A stretch of 59,824 nucleotides of DNA from a virus, in the IMG/VR virus record IMGVR_UViG_3300020385_000016, positions 1-59,824 of that record; one strand, given 5' to 3'. The position numbers and the translations under genes were made by a program. This document shows, in pieces, positions 1 through 6,171 of the stretch. Under the pieces are notes generated by a model. That model was not told the DNA's origin. It worked only from the letters and a program-made list of their open reading frames with translations, and searched no databases. Within the stretch, counting starts at the first letter, position 1; each line of letters starts with the position of its first letter.

Positions 1-60
1 TGGATCTGGGGTCAAGTTATTTGTAAGACGATACAGGTTGCAATCTGGTAATTTGATCAA
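1..60 (-). CDS. 5' part of small early protein that continues at the right end (circular closure)
   Basis: Read leftward, the frame is open from about position 147 down to base 1 and continues in frame at base 59824 if the molecule is circular. A TTG at 60-58, preceded by a short AGGGG, is the only likely start in this frame, giving about 20 residues here and 54 more at 59824-59660. No function is recognised. A weak leftward promoter lies at 231-259. The start codon choice is uncertain and the closure is an inference. Confidence 0.4.
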   Translation of the reverse strand, partial: MIKLPDCNLYRLTNNLTPDP

Positions 61-141
61 TGCCCCTATTAGTGCTGGATGTACTAGAACAACCCAGTGT
101 GAAGAGGGGCTGAAAAATTTTTCTCTAAAAAAAATAAAGCA

Positions 142-169
142 CAAGCTTCAAGCTTCAAGCCGCAAGCCG
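142..169. repeat. CAAGCNN heptamer repeat, copy set 1
   Basis: Four tandem 7-base units are seen: CAAGCTT twice, then CAAGCCG twice. The array is non-coding and lies between the leftward junction gene and the divergent promoters at 231-321. The same unit family recurs at 655-689, 1441-1468 and 1561-1601. Confidence 0.85.
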
Positions 170-230
170 CACAACTTATAGTTGTATTGTTTTTTCCTAT
201 ATACCCTACGCCAACCCCAACCACCTGCCA

Positions 231-259
231 AGTGTATCATATAATCCCATAAGTGTCAA
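231..259 (-). promoter_or_regulatory. Weak leftward sigma-70-like promoter with operator half-site
   Basis: On the minus strand a perfect TTGACA (259-254) is followed after 17 bases by TACACT (236-231), a 4/6 match to the -10 box. The spacer carries TATGGGATTATAT, which resembles the operator arms at 59396-59424 and 59618-59650. It would drive the gene that crosses the window ends. Confidence 0.45.
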
Positions 260-292
260 GAAGTTTATTTATACTTATACACAAAAAAGTTC

Positions 293-321
293 TTGACAAA
301 TACATATATATGGGATATTAT
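293..321 (+). promoter_or_regulatory. Rightward sigma-70 promoter of the early block
   Basis: TTGACA at 293-298 and TATTAT at 316-321 are separated by exactly 17 bases. The sequence ATATGGGATATTAT overlaps the spacer and -10 box and matches the operator arm seen at the right-end promoters. The first gene starts 32 bases downstream with AAGGA as ribosome site. Confidence 0.75.
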
Positions 322-352
322 GATATATTATTAATCTAACAAAAAGGAAAAT

Positions 353-556
353 ATGAAAGTAAAAATAAACATTGAGTGGAGAAAAAAAGAAGAGCCGGGT
401 TTAGATCCAGAATTTCTGGTGAGAACAGCTCTTAAATCTGCTGGTTACCACGTTGGGCATATTGAGGTCCAGGGCATGTGGTGCGAAGATAAACCAAAAT
501 TTGCTCACGGACCGTGGGATGAGACCAGACTTCCGCATGAAGAGATTGCTAAGTGA
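353..556 (+). CDS. Small early protein, unknown function (67 aa)
   Basis: First gene behind the 293-321 promoter, with a clear AAGGAAAAT ribosome site. The product is soluble, without membrane segment or recognised domain; basic at the N-terminus and acidic at the C-terminus. Its stop overlaps the GTG start of the next frame (GTGA), which suggests translational coupling. Confidence 0.7.
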   Translation: MKVKINIEWRKKEEPGLDPEFLVRTALKSAGYHVGHIEVQGMWCEDKPKFAHGPWDETRLPHEEIAK

Positions 557-729
557 GGAGAATTAAACACAACGACTTGCTGCCATGGTTTACACAGGAC
601 CATGGCCAGCTGCCGGCTTCATACCTGAAGAGCACCCAGAAATTTTTTAATGAGCTACAAGCCACAAGCTACAAGCCACAAGCTACAAGCTTGACAAATC
701 AACTGGGAAAATATAAGAAGAATATATGA
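553..729 (+). CDS. Small early protein with heptamer-encoded tail (58 aa, GTG start)
   Basis: The frame starts at GTG 553-555, overlapping the previous stop, and ends in TGA overlapping the ATG of the next gene at 726, so both ends are coupled. The N-terminal half (RRIKHNDLLPWF, then SYLKSTQKFF) looks like real protein. The C-terminal part is translated from the 7-base repeat and reads LQATSYKPQATS. No function is known. The double overlap is the main support. Confidence 0.6.
   Translation: MRRIKHNDLLPWFTQDHGQLPASYLKSTQKFFNELQATSYKPQATSLTNQLGKYKKNI
655..689 (+). repeat. Heptamer repeat, copy set 2 (CTACAAG/CCACAAG)
   Basis: Five tandem 7-base units alternate strictly between CTACAAG and CCACAAG. 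The array lies inside the end of the 58-residue frame and is translated. Because 7 is not a multiple of 3, each unit is read in a different phase. Confidence 0.85.
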
Positions 730-1343
730 ATATAAAACAAAGTAAAAAAATAATAATATCACTATCGAAGCCAGACAAAATGCCTGGTTACGCTTACGGC
801 CTACCGGCCCCCGCATGTAAGACTGGCGCTAAGCTGGTAAACATAAAGGGCAGCGTATGTTCAGGCTGTTATGCTTTAAAAAATAATTACGTAAGATTTC
901 CGGCTATCATGGCGTCCCAGTACAAACGCCTGGCCTCCATCAGTAGACCTGAATGGGTCGAAGCAATGGCCGTAGTTATTAATTCAAAGGCTGTATCTCA
1001 ACATGGTTATTTTAGATGGCACGACGCCGGCGATATACAAAGCCCTGAACACCTGCAAAAGATTTTTGAAGTGTGTAAGCTCACGCCTTCAGTGAAGCAT
1101 TGGATGCCAACACGCGAAGCGCAATTTTTAAAAGATATAGATCCTGCACAGGTCCCTGACAATCTAATCATAAGAATGTCCAGTCATATGATTGATCAAG
1201 GCCCGGTGACCTTCTGGCCCCACACGTCGACCGTTGGAAGCTCAACACGTACATGTCCAGCACCTGACCAGGGCGGCAAGTGTGGCAGCTGTAGAACCTG
1301 CTGGGACAGAAAAATTCCTAATATAGAATATGGCAAACATTAA
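726..1343 (+). CDS. gp88-like cysteine-rich protein (205 aa)
   Basis: The N-terminal part carries C31 (PACKTG) and then CSGCYALKNNY near residues 45-55; the C-terminal end carries CPAPDQGGKCGSCRTCWDRK. This layout of N- and C-terminal cysteine groups around a conserved FRWHDAGD segment fits the phage 'gene product 88' family of unknown function, probably a metal-binding protein. It starts with ATG overlapping the previous stop and overlaps the next gene by 14 bases. The family name is from recognition by eye; enzymatic activity is not known. Confidence 0.6.
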   Translation: MNIKQSKKIIISLSKPDKMPGYAYGLPAPACKTGAKLVNIKGSVCSGCYALKNNYVRFPAIMASQYKRLASISRPEWVEAMAVVINSKAVSQHGYFRWHDAGDIQSPEHLQKIFEVCKLTPSVKHWMPTREAQFLKDIDPAQVPDNLIIRMSSHMIDQGPVTFWPHTSTVGSSTRTCPAPDQGGKCGSCRTCWDRKIPNIEYGKH

Positions 1344-1530
1344 AGATTCACCAGAGATAGAAGCGCTCCACAATGAGTGGTGCGTGGAGAACGGTTATCC
1401 AATCCGCAAGCGTCAAGCGCGTCGACCTGGAAGGCCAAAGCTACAAGCGTCAAGCTGCAAGCTGCAAGCAAAGGACCTGCACGCGGACAACAGTGCGCGC
1501 TTCGTTAAGAATGCAAAGCGGCCAGTTTAG
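1330..1530 (+). CDS. Small basic protein with heptamer-encoded segment (66 aa)
   Basis: Overlaps the gp88-like gene by 14 bases. The acidic N-terminus (KDSPEIEALHNEW) looks like genuine coding sequence. From about residue 27 the protein becomes very basic (RKRQARRPGRPKLQ) and residues 37-47 come from the 7-base repeat. The stop lies inside the stem of the terminator at 1524-1555. Function unknown. Confidence 0.55.
   Translation: MANIKDSPEIEALHNEWCVENGYPIRKRQARRPGRPKLQASSCKLQAKDLHADNSARFVKNAKRPV
1441..1468 (+). repeat. Heptamer repeat, copy set 3
   Basis: Four 7-base units in a row: CTACAAG, CGTCAAG, CTGCAAG, CTGCAAG. Isolated related units lie just upstream at about 1404-1418. The array is in frame inside the 66-residue gene. 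Confidence 0.8.
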
Positions 1531-1555
1531 AATGATTCTAAACTAGATTTTTTTT
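1524..1555 (+). terminator. Rho-independent terminator of the early rightward block
   Basis: AGTTTAGAAT (1524-1533) and ATTCTAAACT (1535-1544) are perfect inverted arms, followed by AGA and a run of eight T. The stop codon of the 66-residue gene lies in the left arm. The stem is AT-rich but long. Confidence 0.7.
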
Positions 1556-1560
1556 AAAAG

Positions 1561-1601
1561 CGGCAAGCGGCAAGCGTCAACAAGCGTCAAGCGTCAAGCG
1601 G
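1561..1601. repeat. Heptamer repeat, copy set 4
   Basis: Units CGGCAAG twice, an expanded 10-base unit, CGTCAAG twice, then CGG. It sits between the terminator and the end of the leftward nuclease gene and overlaps that gene's stop codon. Confidence 0.85.
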
Positions 1602-1964
1602 AGTGTTGATCAACACTCGCTGGATGTGGTCCCAATCGTTCTGGGCCACGCACGGCGTATCTCTGTGATCTAACAGTAGACCGTGGATCGATTTACTCTC
1701 ATAAAGTTTTATGGAGCGAGAAGAGGTATCTTCGAGCAGGATGAAATTACGATTTGTTCTGGTCATATGAAATAGTTTTTGATGTGGACTGAAGCTTATT
1801 TTTGGAGCTCTAGCAATCTTAAGCTCAACCATAAAAAAACCACAGCTATCTTGATAACCAAGCAAATCAGGTACACCAAAAGATGCCCAAGATTCGAGTC
1901 TAGTCCATTTAATTTTACTAGTGTTTTTCTTTACTTTTTGCCAAAGTTTTGTCTCGGGTTTCAC
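1587..1964 (-). CDS. VRR-NUC-like PD-(D/E)XK nuclease (125 aa, GTG start)
   Basis: The stretch SWASFGVPDLLGY (about residues 25-38) followed by FFMVELKIARAPKISFSPHQ gives the GVPD...ELK core of VRR-NUC/PD-(D/E)XK nucleases, with Asp, Glu and Lys as the expected metal ligands and catalytic base. The length fits small stand-alone phage versions, which are thought to cut branched DNA or take part in repair and packaging. The start is GTG at 1964-1962 with no strong ribosome site. It points against its neighbours and its 3' end runs into the heptamer repeat. Confidence 0.65.
   Translation of the reverse strand: MKPETKLWQKVKKNTSKIKWTRLESWASFGVPDLLGYQDSCGFFMVELKIARAPKISFSPHQKLFHMTRTNRNFILLEDTSSRSIKLYESKSIHGLLLDHRDTPCVAQNDWDHIQRVLINTPLDA
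1601..1618. repeat. Perfect 18-bp palindrome
   Basis: GAGTGTTGA and TCAACACTC form a perfect palindrome without spacer, directly next to heptamer set 4 and inside the last codons of the nuclease gene. It may be a protein-binding site or a hairpin at the end of the leftward transcript. Confidence 0.6.
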
Positions 1965-1977
1965 CAGAATTTACCGT

Positions 1978-2006
1978 TTGTCATTTTGGTCAATATATAC
2001 TAAAAT
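1978..2006 (+). promoter_or_regulatory. Possible promoter for small terminase
   Basis: TTGTCA (5/6 to the -35 box) at 1978-1983 and TAAAAT (5/6) at 2001-2006 are 17 bases apart. The gene starts only 7 bases after the -10 box, so a transcript from here would be nearly leaderless. Treat as tentative. Confidence 0.35.
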
Positions 2007-2013
2007 AAGGCAA

Positions 2014-2496
2014 ATGACTCAAGATAAAAGACTTACAGAACAACAACGTAAATTTGCAGAATTACTAGTTTATAATGAAGGCAGGCTATCACCAGCCGAA
2101 GCAGCCTATCAAGCAGGGTATAAAACAAGAGCAAGACAAGCAGCATCAGAGATGCGTAATGCTAAATATTTCCCATTGGTTGTCACATATATTGGTGAGT
2201 TAAGAAGAGAAGTACAAGAGAAGAATCAAATTACTGTTGAAAGACATCTTACTGAACTAGCAAAATTAAGAGATGAAGCACAGAAGAAAGGTGCTTGGTC
2301 AGCAGCTATAAATGCTGAAGTTGCTAGAGGTAAAGCAGGTGGATTATATGTAGATCAAAAACTTATTATGACAGGTAATCTAGACAATATGTCAGAGAAA
2401 GAACTAGAAGCCAAGATGGCTAAAATTCTAGATGATCATAAAAATTTGATTGATGTTACCCCTGAAGGTATTGAAGATAAATCACAACAAGCATAA
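2014..2496 (+). CDS. terS: Terminase small subunit (160 aa)
   Basis: The product opens with LTEQQRKFAELLVYNEGRLSPAEAAYQAGYK and continues with a second helix set, the typical DNA-binding helix-turn-helix start of Terminase_2-type small subunits that recognise the packaging site. The middle and C-terminus are helical and charged. The frame is open upstream, but those residues are hydrophobic and overlap the divergent nuclease gene, so the ATG at 2014 behind AAGG is chosen. It is transcribed opposite to the large subunit at 56637-58100, which is unusual. Confidence 0.75.
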   Translation: MTQDKRLTEQQRKFAELLVYNEGRLSPAEAAYQAGYKTRARQAASEMRNAKYFPLVVTYIGELRREVQEKNQITVERHLTELAKLRDEAQKKGAWSAAINAEVARGKAGGLYVDQKLIMTGNLDNMSEKELEAKMAKILDDHKNLIDVTPEGIEDKSQQA

Positions 2497-2522
2497 CAAA
2501 CAATACAATTCCTGAATTAGCA

Positions 2523-2678
2523 TTAAAGAACTCGTTTAGTCTTGCGTATAGTGTTTTTATTTTTTGAATCATTTTTTGAGAGTTTAGTTGATATACCTTG
2601 AGGGTCTGGTCCTTTCACAGGTGGTATAGACTGCCATTTTACATATGGCATGTTCTTCGTCAAGGTCTTATTCTTCAC
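2523..2678 (-). CDS. Small conserved-looking basic protein (51 aa, GTG start)
   Basis: Starts at GTG overlapping the stop of the gene before it (TTGTGA). The sequence MPYVKWQSIPPVKGPDPQG is compact and rich in proline, followed by a lysine-rich tail. It is the last gene of the leftward small-gene operon and converges on the small terminase. Too short for automatic calls, but coupling and codon pattern support it. Function unknown. Confidence 0.55.
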   Translation of the reverse strand: MKNKTLTKNMPYVKWQSIPPVKGPDPQGISTKLSKNDSKNKNTIRKTKRVL

Positions 2679-2854
2679 AATACTTTGCCTTTATTTGGCC
2701 CATGTTTAATTCTGTATTTGTGTGTGCCAGTTGCACCAATGTCTACTTCTTCTTTCATAACCTTATTAAGAAAGATTTCATTCCAACCATTTTTATAGGC
2801 TTCGTTGGGTATTCTAGATCTACCGTCGTGTTTTTTACCTTTTTCTTTTTTCAT
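2675..2854 (-). CDS. Small protein with DGRSR motif (59 aa)
   Basis: ATG at 2854; overlaps the previous gene by 20 bases and the next by 4. It contains HDGRSRIPNEAYKNGWNEIF, a pattern I recognise from small proteins of marine phages, of unknown role. Lysine-rich at both ends, no membrane segment. Confidence 0.55.
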   Translation of the reverse strand: MKKEKGKKHDGRSRIPNEAYKNGWNEIFLNKVMKEEVDIGATGTHKYRIKHGPNKGKVL

Positions 2855-2993
2855 ATAGTTTTTTTAATCTATGTACTTCTTCCCATACTTTATTCTTATA
2901 AGTAACTTTTTTTTCAGTATATGTTGGTTTAACTTCAATTGTCTCATCTACACTAGGTGAACCATAATAGTTAGGAAGATTTTCTTTAGTCAT
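2835..2993 (-). CDS. Small protein, unknown function (52 aa)
   Basis: ATG at 2993 with AGGAG upstream on the minus strand. The start is acidic (YYGSPSVDETIEV) and the end basic and helical (EEVHRLKKLYEKRKR). It overlaps both neighbours in the coupled leftward operon. Confidence 0.5.
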   Translation of the reverse strand: MTKENLPNYYGSPSVDETIEVKPTYTEKKVTYKNKVWEEVHRLKKLYEKRKR

Positions 2994-3129
2994 AATAAGC
3001 TTCTCCTGTAGTTAAATCTATCCAACTATATTTGTAACAAAGTCTAGATAATAAATCCCATTGTCCTGTTTCTCTACATTTTTTAGCTATACATTTAATT
3101 CTAAATGTTAATGCTGTTTTTCTCTTCAT
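2986..3129 (-). CDS. Small basic protein, unknown function (47 aa)
   Basis: Starts at ATG overlapping the stop of the gene before it (ATGA) and overlaps the following start by 8 bases. Three cysteines and many basic residues lie in the first 31 residues (RIKCIAKKCRET, then RLCYKYSW). Function unknown. Confidence 0.5.
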   Translation of the reverse strand: MKRKTALTFRIKCIAKKCRETGQWDLLSRLCYKYSWIDLTTGEAYYD

Positions 3130-3410
3130 ATATATATTTTCTCCATTTTAATTATACACCCTTTTGGAAATACATTTCTATCAGAAAATACTTCCTCTTT
3201 TTCATCGTAAGAAGCAAACGTCCATAAGAACTTATTTGTTTTCTTATATACATAAGCTTGCGTAACCATAACAGCACAACCAAACTTATCAAACTCTTCT
3301 GGAGTTGCATGCCCGGCGTCACCGGTGATGTCCAACCATCGGATAGAATAGAAGTAATACTTCTTCTTGTTAATTACTGCATGTCTGTATTTAGATTTCT
3401 TGGCTGTCAT
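3126..3410 (-). CDS. Small soluble protein with aromatic core (94 aa)
   Basis: A basic start (KKSKYRHAVINKKKYYFY) is followed by SIRWLDITGDAGHATPEEF, then beta-rich sequence. It looks like a small globular beta protein; the pattern is common in marine phages but without a function that I know. Coupled at both ends by ATGA overlaps. Confidence 0.65.
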   Translation of the reverse strand: MTAKKSKYRHAVINKKKYYFYSIRWLDITGDAGHATPEEFDKFGCAVMVTQAYVYKKTNKFLWTFASYDEKEEVFSDRNVFPKGCIIKMEKIYI

Positions 3411-3736
3411 AATATTATTTTATCATATAAGGGAGATTTTAGGGCAAAAATGTTTTTTTTAAAAACAGAAAACCTCTCGCGCGCCGAATACCAACTTTGA
3501 AACTGTGCCACCTGTGCCACCGTAAAAATCTGCTCTGGCACACCTATTATTCGCTTATACCAACGCTTATAAGCCAAAAACACCCCTTGTGCCACTGTGC
3601 CACCGAAAACTTTTGCTATGACATGAAAAAAAAAATGCTCCAGAATATCTCTTATAGTGGCACACTTTTGCCTTATTGTTGCCACATTATGTCTTGTTAA
3701 AAGTGATTGATTTGCCAAATAGCCTATCATTGTCAT
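3407..3736 (-). CDS. Doubtful 109-aa frame spanning the TGTGCCAC repeats
   Basis: The frame overlaps the upstream gene's end by 50 bases and ends in ATGA overlapping the next start. The repeated octamer encodes GGTVAQ and FTVAQVAQ. Composition is unlike its neighbours (many Phe, Arg, Ala). The ATGA coupling argues for translation; the repeat content argues that the DNA rather than the protein is selected. I keep it with low confidence. Confidence 0.35.
   Translation of the reverse strand: MTMIGYLANQSLLTRHNVATIRQKCATIRDILEHFFFHVIAKVFGGTVAQGVFLAYKRWYKRIIGVPEQIFTVAQVAQFQSWYSARERFSVFKKNIFALKSPLYDKIIL
3504..3664. repeat. TGTGCCAC octamer cluster (iteron-like)
   Basis: Exact TGTGCCAC lies at 3504-3511, 3513-3520, 3588-3595 and 3596-3603, that is two tandem pairs; the exact inverse lies at 3657-3664. 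Near copies lie at 3536-3542 and about 3679-3686. Similar TTGTGGCAA pairs lie at about 58241-58258, in the other large non-coding region. Could be a replication origin or a regulator-binding array. Confidence 0.65.
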
Positions 3737-3920
3737 GTTTCAGCACTAATCTTGCCGGATTTGGGTCATTAACTAATACAGACTCCTGTACTTCCATTCT
3801 TCGTAAATCTTCCAAGTGTCCATCTTGGGTCTCAATATATACGTGACAGTCTGATATTGTTGTACCTTTCTGACCGTTAGTAAATTTTTCTAGTATTTGT
3901 TGTAAATCTCTGACTCTCAT
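3687..3920 (-). CDS. Small protein, unknown function (77 aa)
   Basis: Starts with RVRDLQQILEKF, a helical segment typical of small phage proteins, followed by an acidic beta-rich region (HVYIETQDGHLEDL). Its ATG overlaps the exonuclease stop (TAATG). No function recognised. Confidence 0.6.
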   Translation of the reverse strand: MRVRDLQQILEKFTNGQKGTTISDCHVYIETQDGHLEDLRRMEVQESVLVNDPNPARLVLKHDNDRLFGKSITFNKT

Positions 3921-4612
3921 TAATCTTTTCCTTTCAGTTCATCGTAGTATTGATCCACCTTTTTTAGCCACTGTTGCATATACTTCTTCATCTCAAGTCC
4001 TTGTATTATAAACTCTTGATAGAAGTTATCTTTACTGCACATCATAATCACACCTTTAGATATATTTGTTTTGTGCACATAATTGTGAGCCATTGTATAA
4101 GCAGCTAATTGTATACAATAGTCTTCAATCCATTCTCTCTTCTTTGGTTTATTAGTTTGTTTAAAATCTACAACAGCCATTTCATTTTTATGATTGGCAA
4201 TTAAATCTGTTTGTCCTGCGTATAGGCCTGGATAATATAATACCGTCTCCGATCCGTAATACTCTGTCAAATTACAAAGACCCTGTTCTATTACAACTTT
4301 GGCCATATTGTGTGCTTCCTGACCCACTGTTGTCATGTCCATATAACCTTCTCCTAGGATATACTTCTCTAGAATCTTATGCATTGCTGTGCCTCTAGCA
4401 CCACTAGAAGCCACAATCCGCGCTGCACTGTCCTCTCCCACCCTATTACGCCACGCTTGCAGCGATTCACGCTTCTCTGTCGATTGTGTGGCAGAGAGAA
4501 TAGTCGTTACCGATGGTAGCTTAAATTTACCCGCGTCGATGTCATAGACCCGTTTGCCGTCGACATTGGATCTAACGCATTTTGGATAAATAAATTTATT
4601 ATTATGTTTCAT
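3920..4612 (-). CDS. RecB/Cas4-like PD-(D/E)XK exonuclease (230 aa)
   Basis: Motifs in order: LPSVTTILSAT near residues 33-43, RGTAMHKILEKY near 94-105 (helix with the conserved His), AGQTDLIA near 152-159 with the catalytic Asp, VVDFKQTNKPKK near 168-179 with the D-x-K core, and WIEDYCIQLAAYTMAH with the helical Gln-Tyr motif. This is the complete RecB-family exonuclease plan, as in phage single-strand annealing or host-DNA degradation. It is coupled by ATGA to the HNH gene. Exact substrate unknown. Confidence 0.8.
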   Translation of the reverse strand: MKHNNKFIYPKCVRSNVDGKRVYDIDAGKFKLPSVTTILSATQSTEKRESLQAWRNRVGEDSAARIVASSGARGTAMHKILEKYILGEGYMDMTTVGQEAHNMAKVVIEQGLCNLTEYYGSETVLYYPGLYAGQTDLIANHKNEMAVVDFKQTNKPKKREWIEDYCIQLAAYTMAHNYVHKTNISKGVIMMCSKDNFYQEFIIQGLEMKKYMQQWLKKVDQYYDELKGKD

Positions 4613-5316
4613 TTAGTTAAACCTTTTTCAAATTCTTGAAGTAAAGATAACTGTTTTTGTTGTTGTTCTCTTTCACGTTCATAGTTATTCTTACCACCTT
4701 TATAAGTATTAGAGTTTTCATGGAACCATGTTTGTGCGTTAACTACATCATAAACAGCATCGGGATCAGAAGATTGGCCCGCATTGCCAACAGAGTTACC
4801 TTTCGGCGTTGTCCATCTTAAATTTTCTATTCTATAATCTGTTCTATTACCATTGATATGATCTACAACAATATTAGTTTTAGGATCAGGGTTAGGAACA
4901 AAACATAAAGCCACCGTTTTATGAATTGTAATTTCTATTTCTTTTTTCTTCTCTACCACTTTTTTATACATAACCTGTCTAAAATCTTGTTGAGAACGCG
5001 TTTCTTTTACATGATACATTTTTAACATGGGGTAACCTATACTGGCTTTACCTTTTGAAATTGTGCCTGTTAGAATTTTTCTACCATATCCTTTTACGTG
5101 ATAAACAAACGGCCAAATGTTTTCTAAATATTCTTTTCTAACTTTTTCTTTATTTTCACATTTACCAAAAAAATGTGGTCCACCTGTTCTAAAACAAAAA
5201 TATCGATTAGGTTCTACTTCAGATAAAACCGTAGAGACATCAACACCATCTTTTGGGTTAATGTTAGCTAATATTTGTTTGAGTGTATTATCTACTTCTT
5301 TTATTCCTAAATTCAT
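4609..5316 (-). CDS. HNH endonuclease (235 aa)
   Basis: Residues about 133-172 read HKTVALCFVPNP, VVDHINGNRTDYRIENLRW and TTPKGNSVG, the HNH_3 type ββα-metal site (Asp-His, Asn, and Asn of ENLRW). The N-terminal 125 residues are a beta-rich region of unknown role and the C-terminus is a glutamine-rich helix. Such genes occur as homing or free-standing nicking endonucleases. It lies in line in the operon, so it is not an obvious insertion. Confidence 0.8.
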   Translation of the reverse strand: MNLGIKEVDNTLKQILANINPKDGVDVSTVLSEVEPNRYFCFRTGGPHFFGKCENKEKVRKEYLENIWPFVYHVKGYGRKILTGTISKGKASIGYPMLKMYHVKETRSQQDFRQVMYKKVVEKKKEIEITIHKTVALCFVPNPDPKTNIVVDHINGNRTDYRIENLRWTTPKGNSVGNAGQSSDPDAVYDVVNAQTWFHENSNTYKGGKNNYEREREQQQKQLSLLQEFEKGLTK

Positions 5317-5325
5317 TTATCCTCT

Positions 5326-5640
5326 TTAAAAAATTTTTTTAAATGTTCTCGAAACTTCATTTTCGTTCTGGGAGACACTACGTCTAGTACTCTCTCCCGA
5401 AGAACGCCGAGAGTCGTCGCTAGGTTGCCCATCATCGCTTAGGTTCAGGGAATCGCCAGTGGCAGAATTTGTACCCCTATCTCGGTCAATTATCTTTTTT
5501 CCTTTAAAAAATTTTTCTAGATGTTCTATAAAATCTTTATCTAATTCTTGTTTTTTAGGCATAGGTACATCCGCGTTCCTATACTCTTCTTCCTCTGTCA
5601 TCACTTCTTTTTTAGTTGCTTCGTATAACTCATCGGTCAT
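5326..5640 (-). CDS. Acidic disordered protein (104 aa)
   Basis: Acidic helical N-terminus (TKKEVMTEEEEYRN) followed by a Ser/Asp-rich low-complexity region (SLNLSDDGQPSDDSRRSSGE). It repeats a short motif: EKFFKGKKI in the middle and RTFKKIF at the end. Starts at ATG overlapping the lipoprotein stop. Function unknown. Confidence 0.6.
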   Translation of the reverse strand: MTDELYEATKKEVMTEEEEYRNADVPMPKKQELDKDFIEHLEKFFKGKKIIDRDRGTNSATGDSLNLSDDGQPSDDSRRSSGESTRRSVSQNENEVSRTFKKIF

Positions 5641-5765
5641 TTCTTCTTTCCTCCTGTTAATATTTGTTTAATAACTGTTGTCGTCGGATCTAGTATATCT
5701 CCAGCATCCATAGTGCTACTACAACTTGTTAAAGTTAACGACACCATTATTACTAAAATTTTCAA
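5637..5765 (-). CDS. Small lipoprotein (42 aa, TTG start)
   Basis: From a TTG at 5765-5763, with AAAGGTG upstream, the product reads as a short hydrophobic signal followed by LTLTSC, a lipobox with the lipidated Cys at residue 15, and a 27-residue mature part. Both ends overlap the neighbouring genes by 3 to 4 bases. It might be an outer-membrane spanin (Rz1-like) or an exclusion lipoprotein; its place outside a lysis cassette leaves this open. Confidence 0.55.
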   Translation of the reverse strand: MKILVIMVSLTLTSCSSTMDAGDILDPTTTVIKQILTGGKKK

Positions 5766-5950
5766 AGAACACCTTTCTCACGTAATTCGTCTGGTGTGAA
5801 TTTATCATCAATCCACAGCTCTCCGGTTCTTTCACAATCATCACACTGTGCGTGTGTCTCTTCTTTTGTTAAATGATAAGGTACTCTGTAAAAACCATTT
5901 CCCTTACATTTTGGACAGAAGATCTTATGCTTTCCCGTTTTTGTAGCCAT
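5762..5950 (-). CDS. DnaJ-type zinc-ribbon protein (62 aa)
   Basis: Two CxxC pairs, CPKCKGNGF and CDDCERTGEL, spaced 20 residues apart match the DnaJ central-domain type zinc finger (CxxCxGxG). Small stand-alone versions are common in phages, with unknown partners. It overlaps the RHH-like gene by 26 bases. Confidence 0.65.
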   Translation of the reverse strand: MATKTGKHKIFCPKCKGNGFYRVPYHLTKEETHAQCDDCERTGELWIDDKFTPDELREKGVL

Positions 5951-6098
5951 GTTTCTTTGCCTTCTCGTTAATTATACTTTCGATTACTTTACTTATACTT
6001 AACTCTGTGTCTGTTATTATTTTATCTTTCAAGAAATTTGCCTTTTGCCAGGCAGCTCTTGGTACAGATACACTTTTATGTTTAGCTGGATCAGCCAT
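5925..6098 (-). CDS. Ribbon-helix-helix-like small protein, candidate regulator (57 aa)
   Basis: KSVSVPR (residues 8-14) fits a short beta strand, AAWQKANFLKDKI a first helix, and ISKVIESIINEKAKKHG a second helix, the Arc/MetJ plan. It is the first gene behind the promoter at 6144-6171, with AAAGG before the ATG. A DNA-binding role would fit the palindromic operators at the phage promoters, including a partial one at its own promoter. This is fold recognition by eye. Confidence 0.5.
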   Translation of the reverse strand: MADPAKHKSVSVPRAAWQKANFLKDKIITDTELSISKVIESIINEKAKKHGYKNGKA

Positions 6099-6143
6099 AT
6101 TATACCTTTCTTTGTTAGTGTTTTCTTCTCATTGATATGGGAA

Positions 6144-6171
6144 GATATAATAAAATAACAAGGGTTGTCAA
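6144..6171 (-). promoter_or_regulatory. Leftward promoter of the 6098-2523 operon
   Basis: Minus-strand TTGACA (6171-6166) and TATATC (6149-6144) are 16 bases apart. TTCCCATATC follows the -10 box and resembles the operator arm ATATCCCATA of the right-end promoters. A T-rich tract lies just upstream. Confidence 0.55.

Noticed and set aside
1921-2013. Longer start of the small terminase at 1921
   Set aside because: The extra 31 residues are hydrophobic and aromatic and overlap the divergent nuclease start; ATG 2014 has a ribosome site and starts the known domain.
2598-2905. Plus-strand frames over the small leftward genes at 2523-2993
   Set aside because: Hydrophobic antisense translations without ribosome sites; the leftward frames are coupled and look like real proteins.
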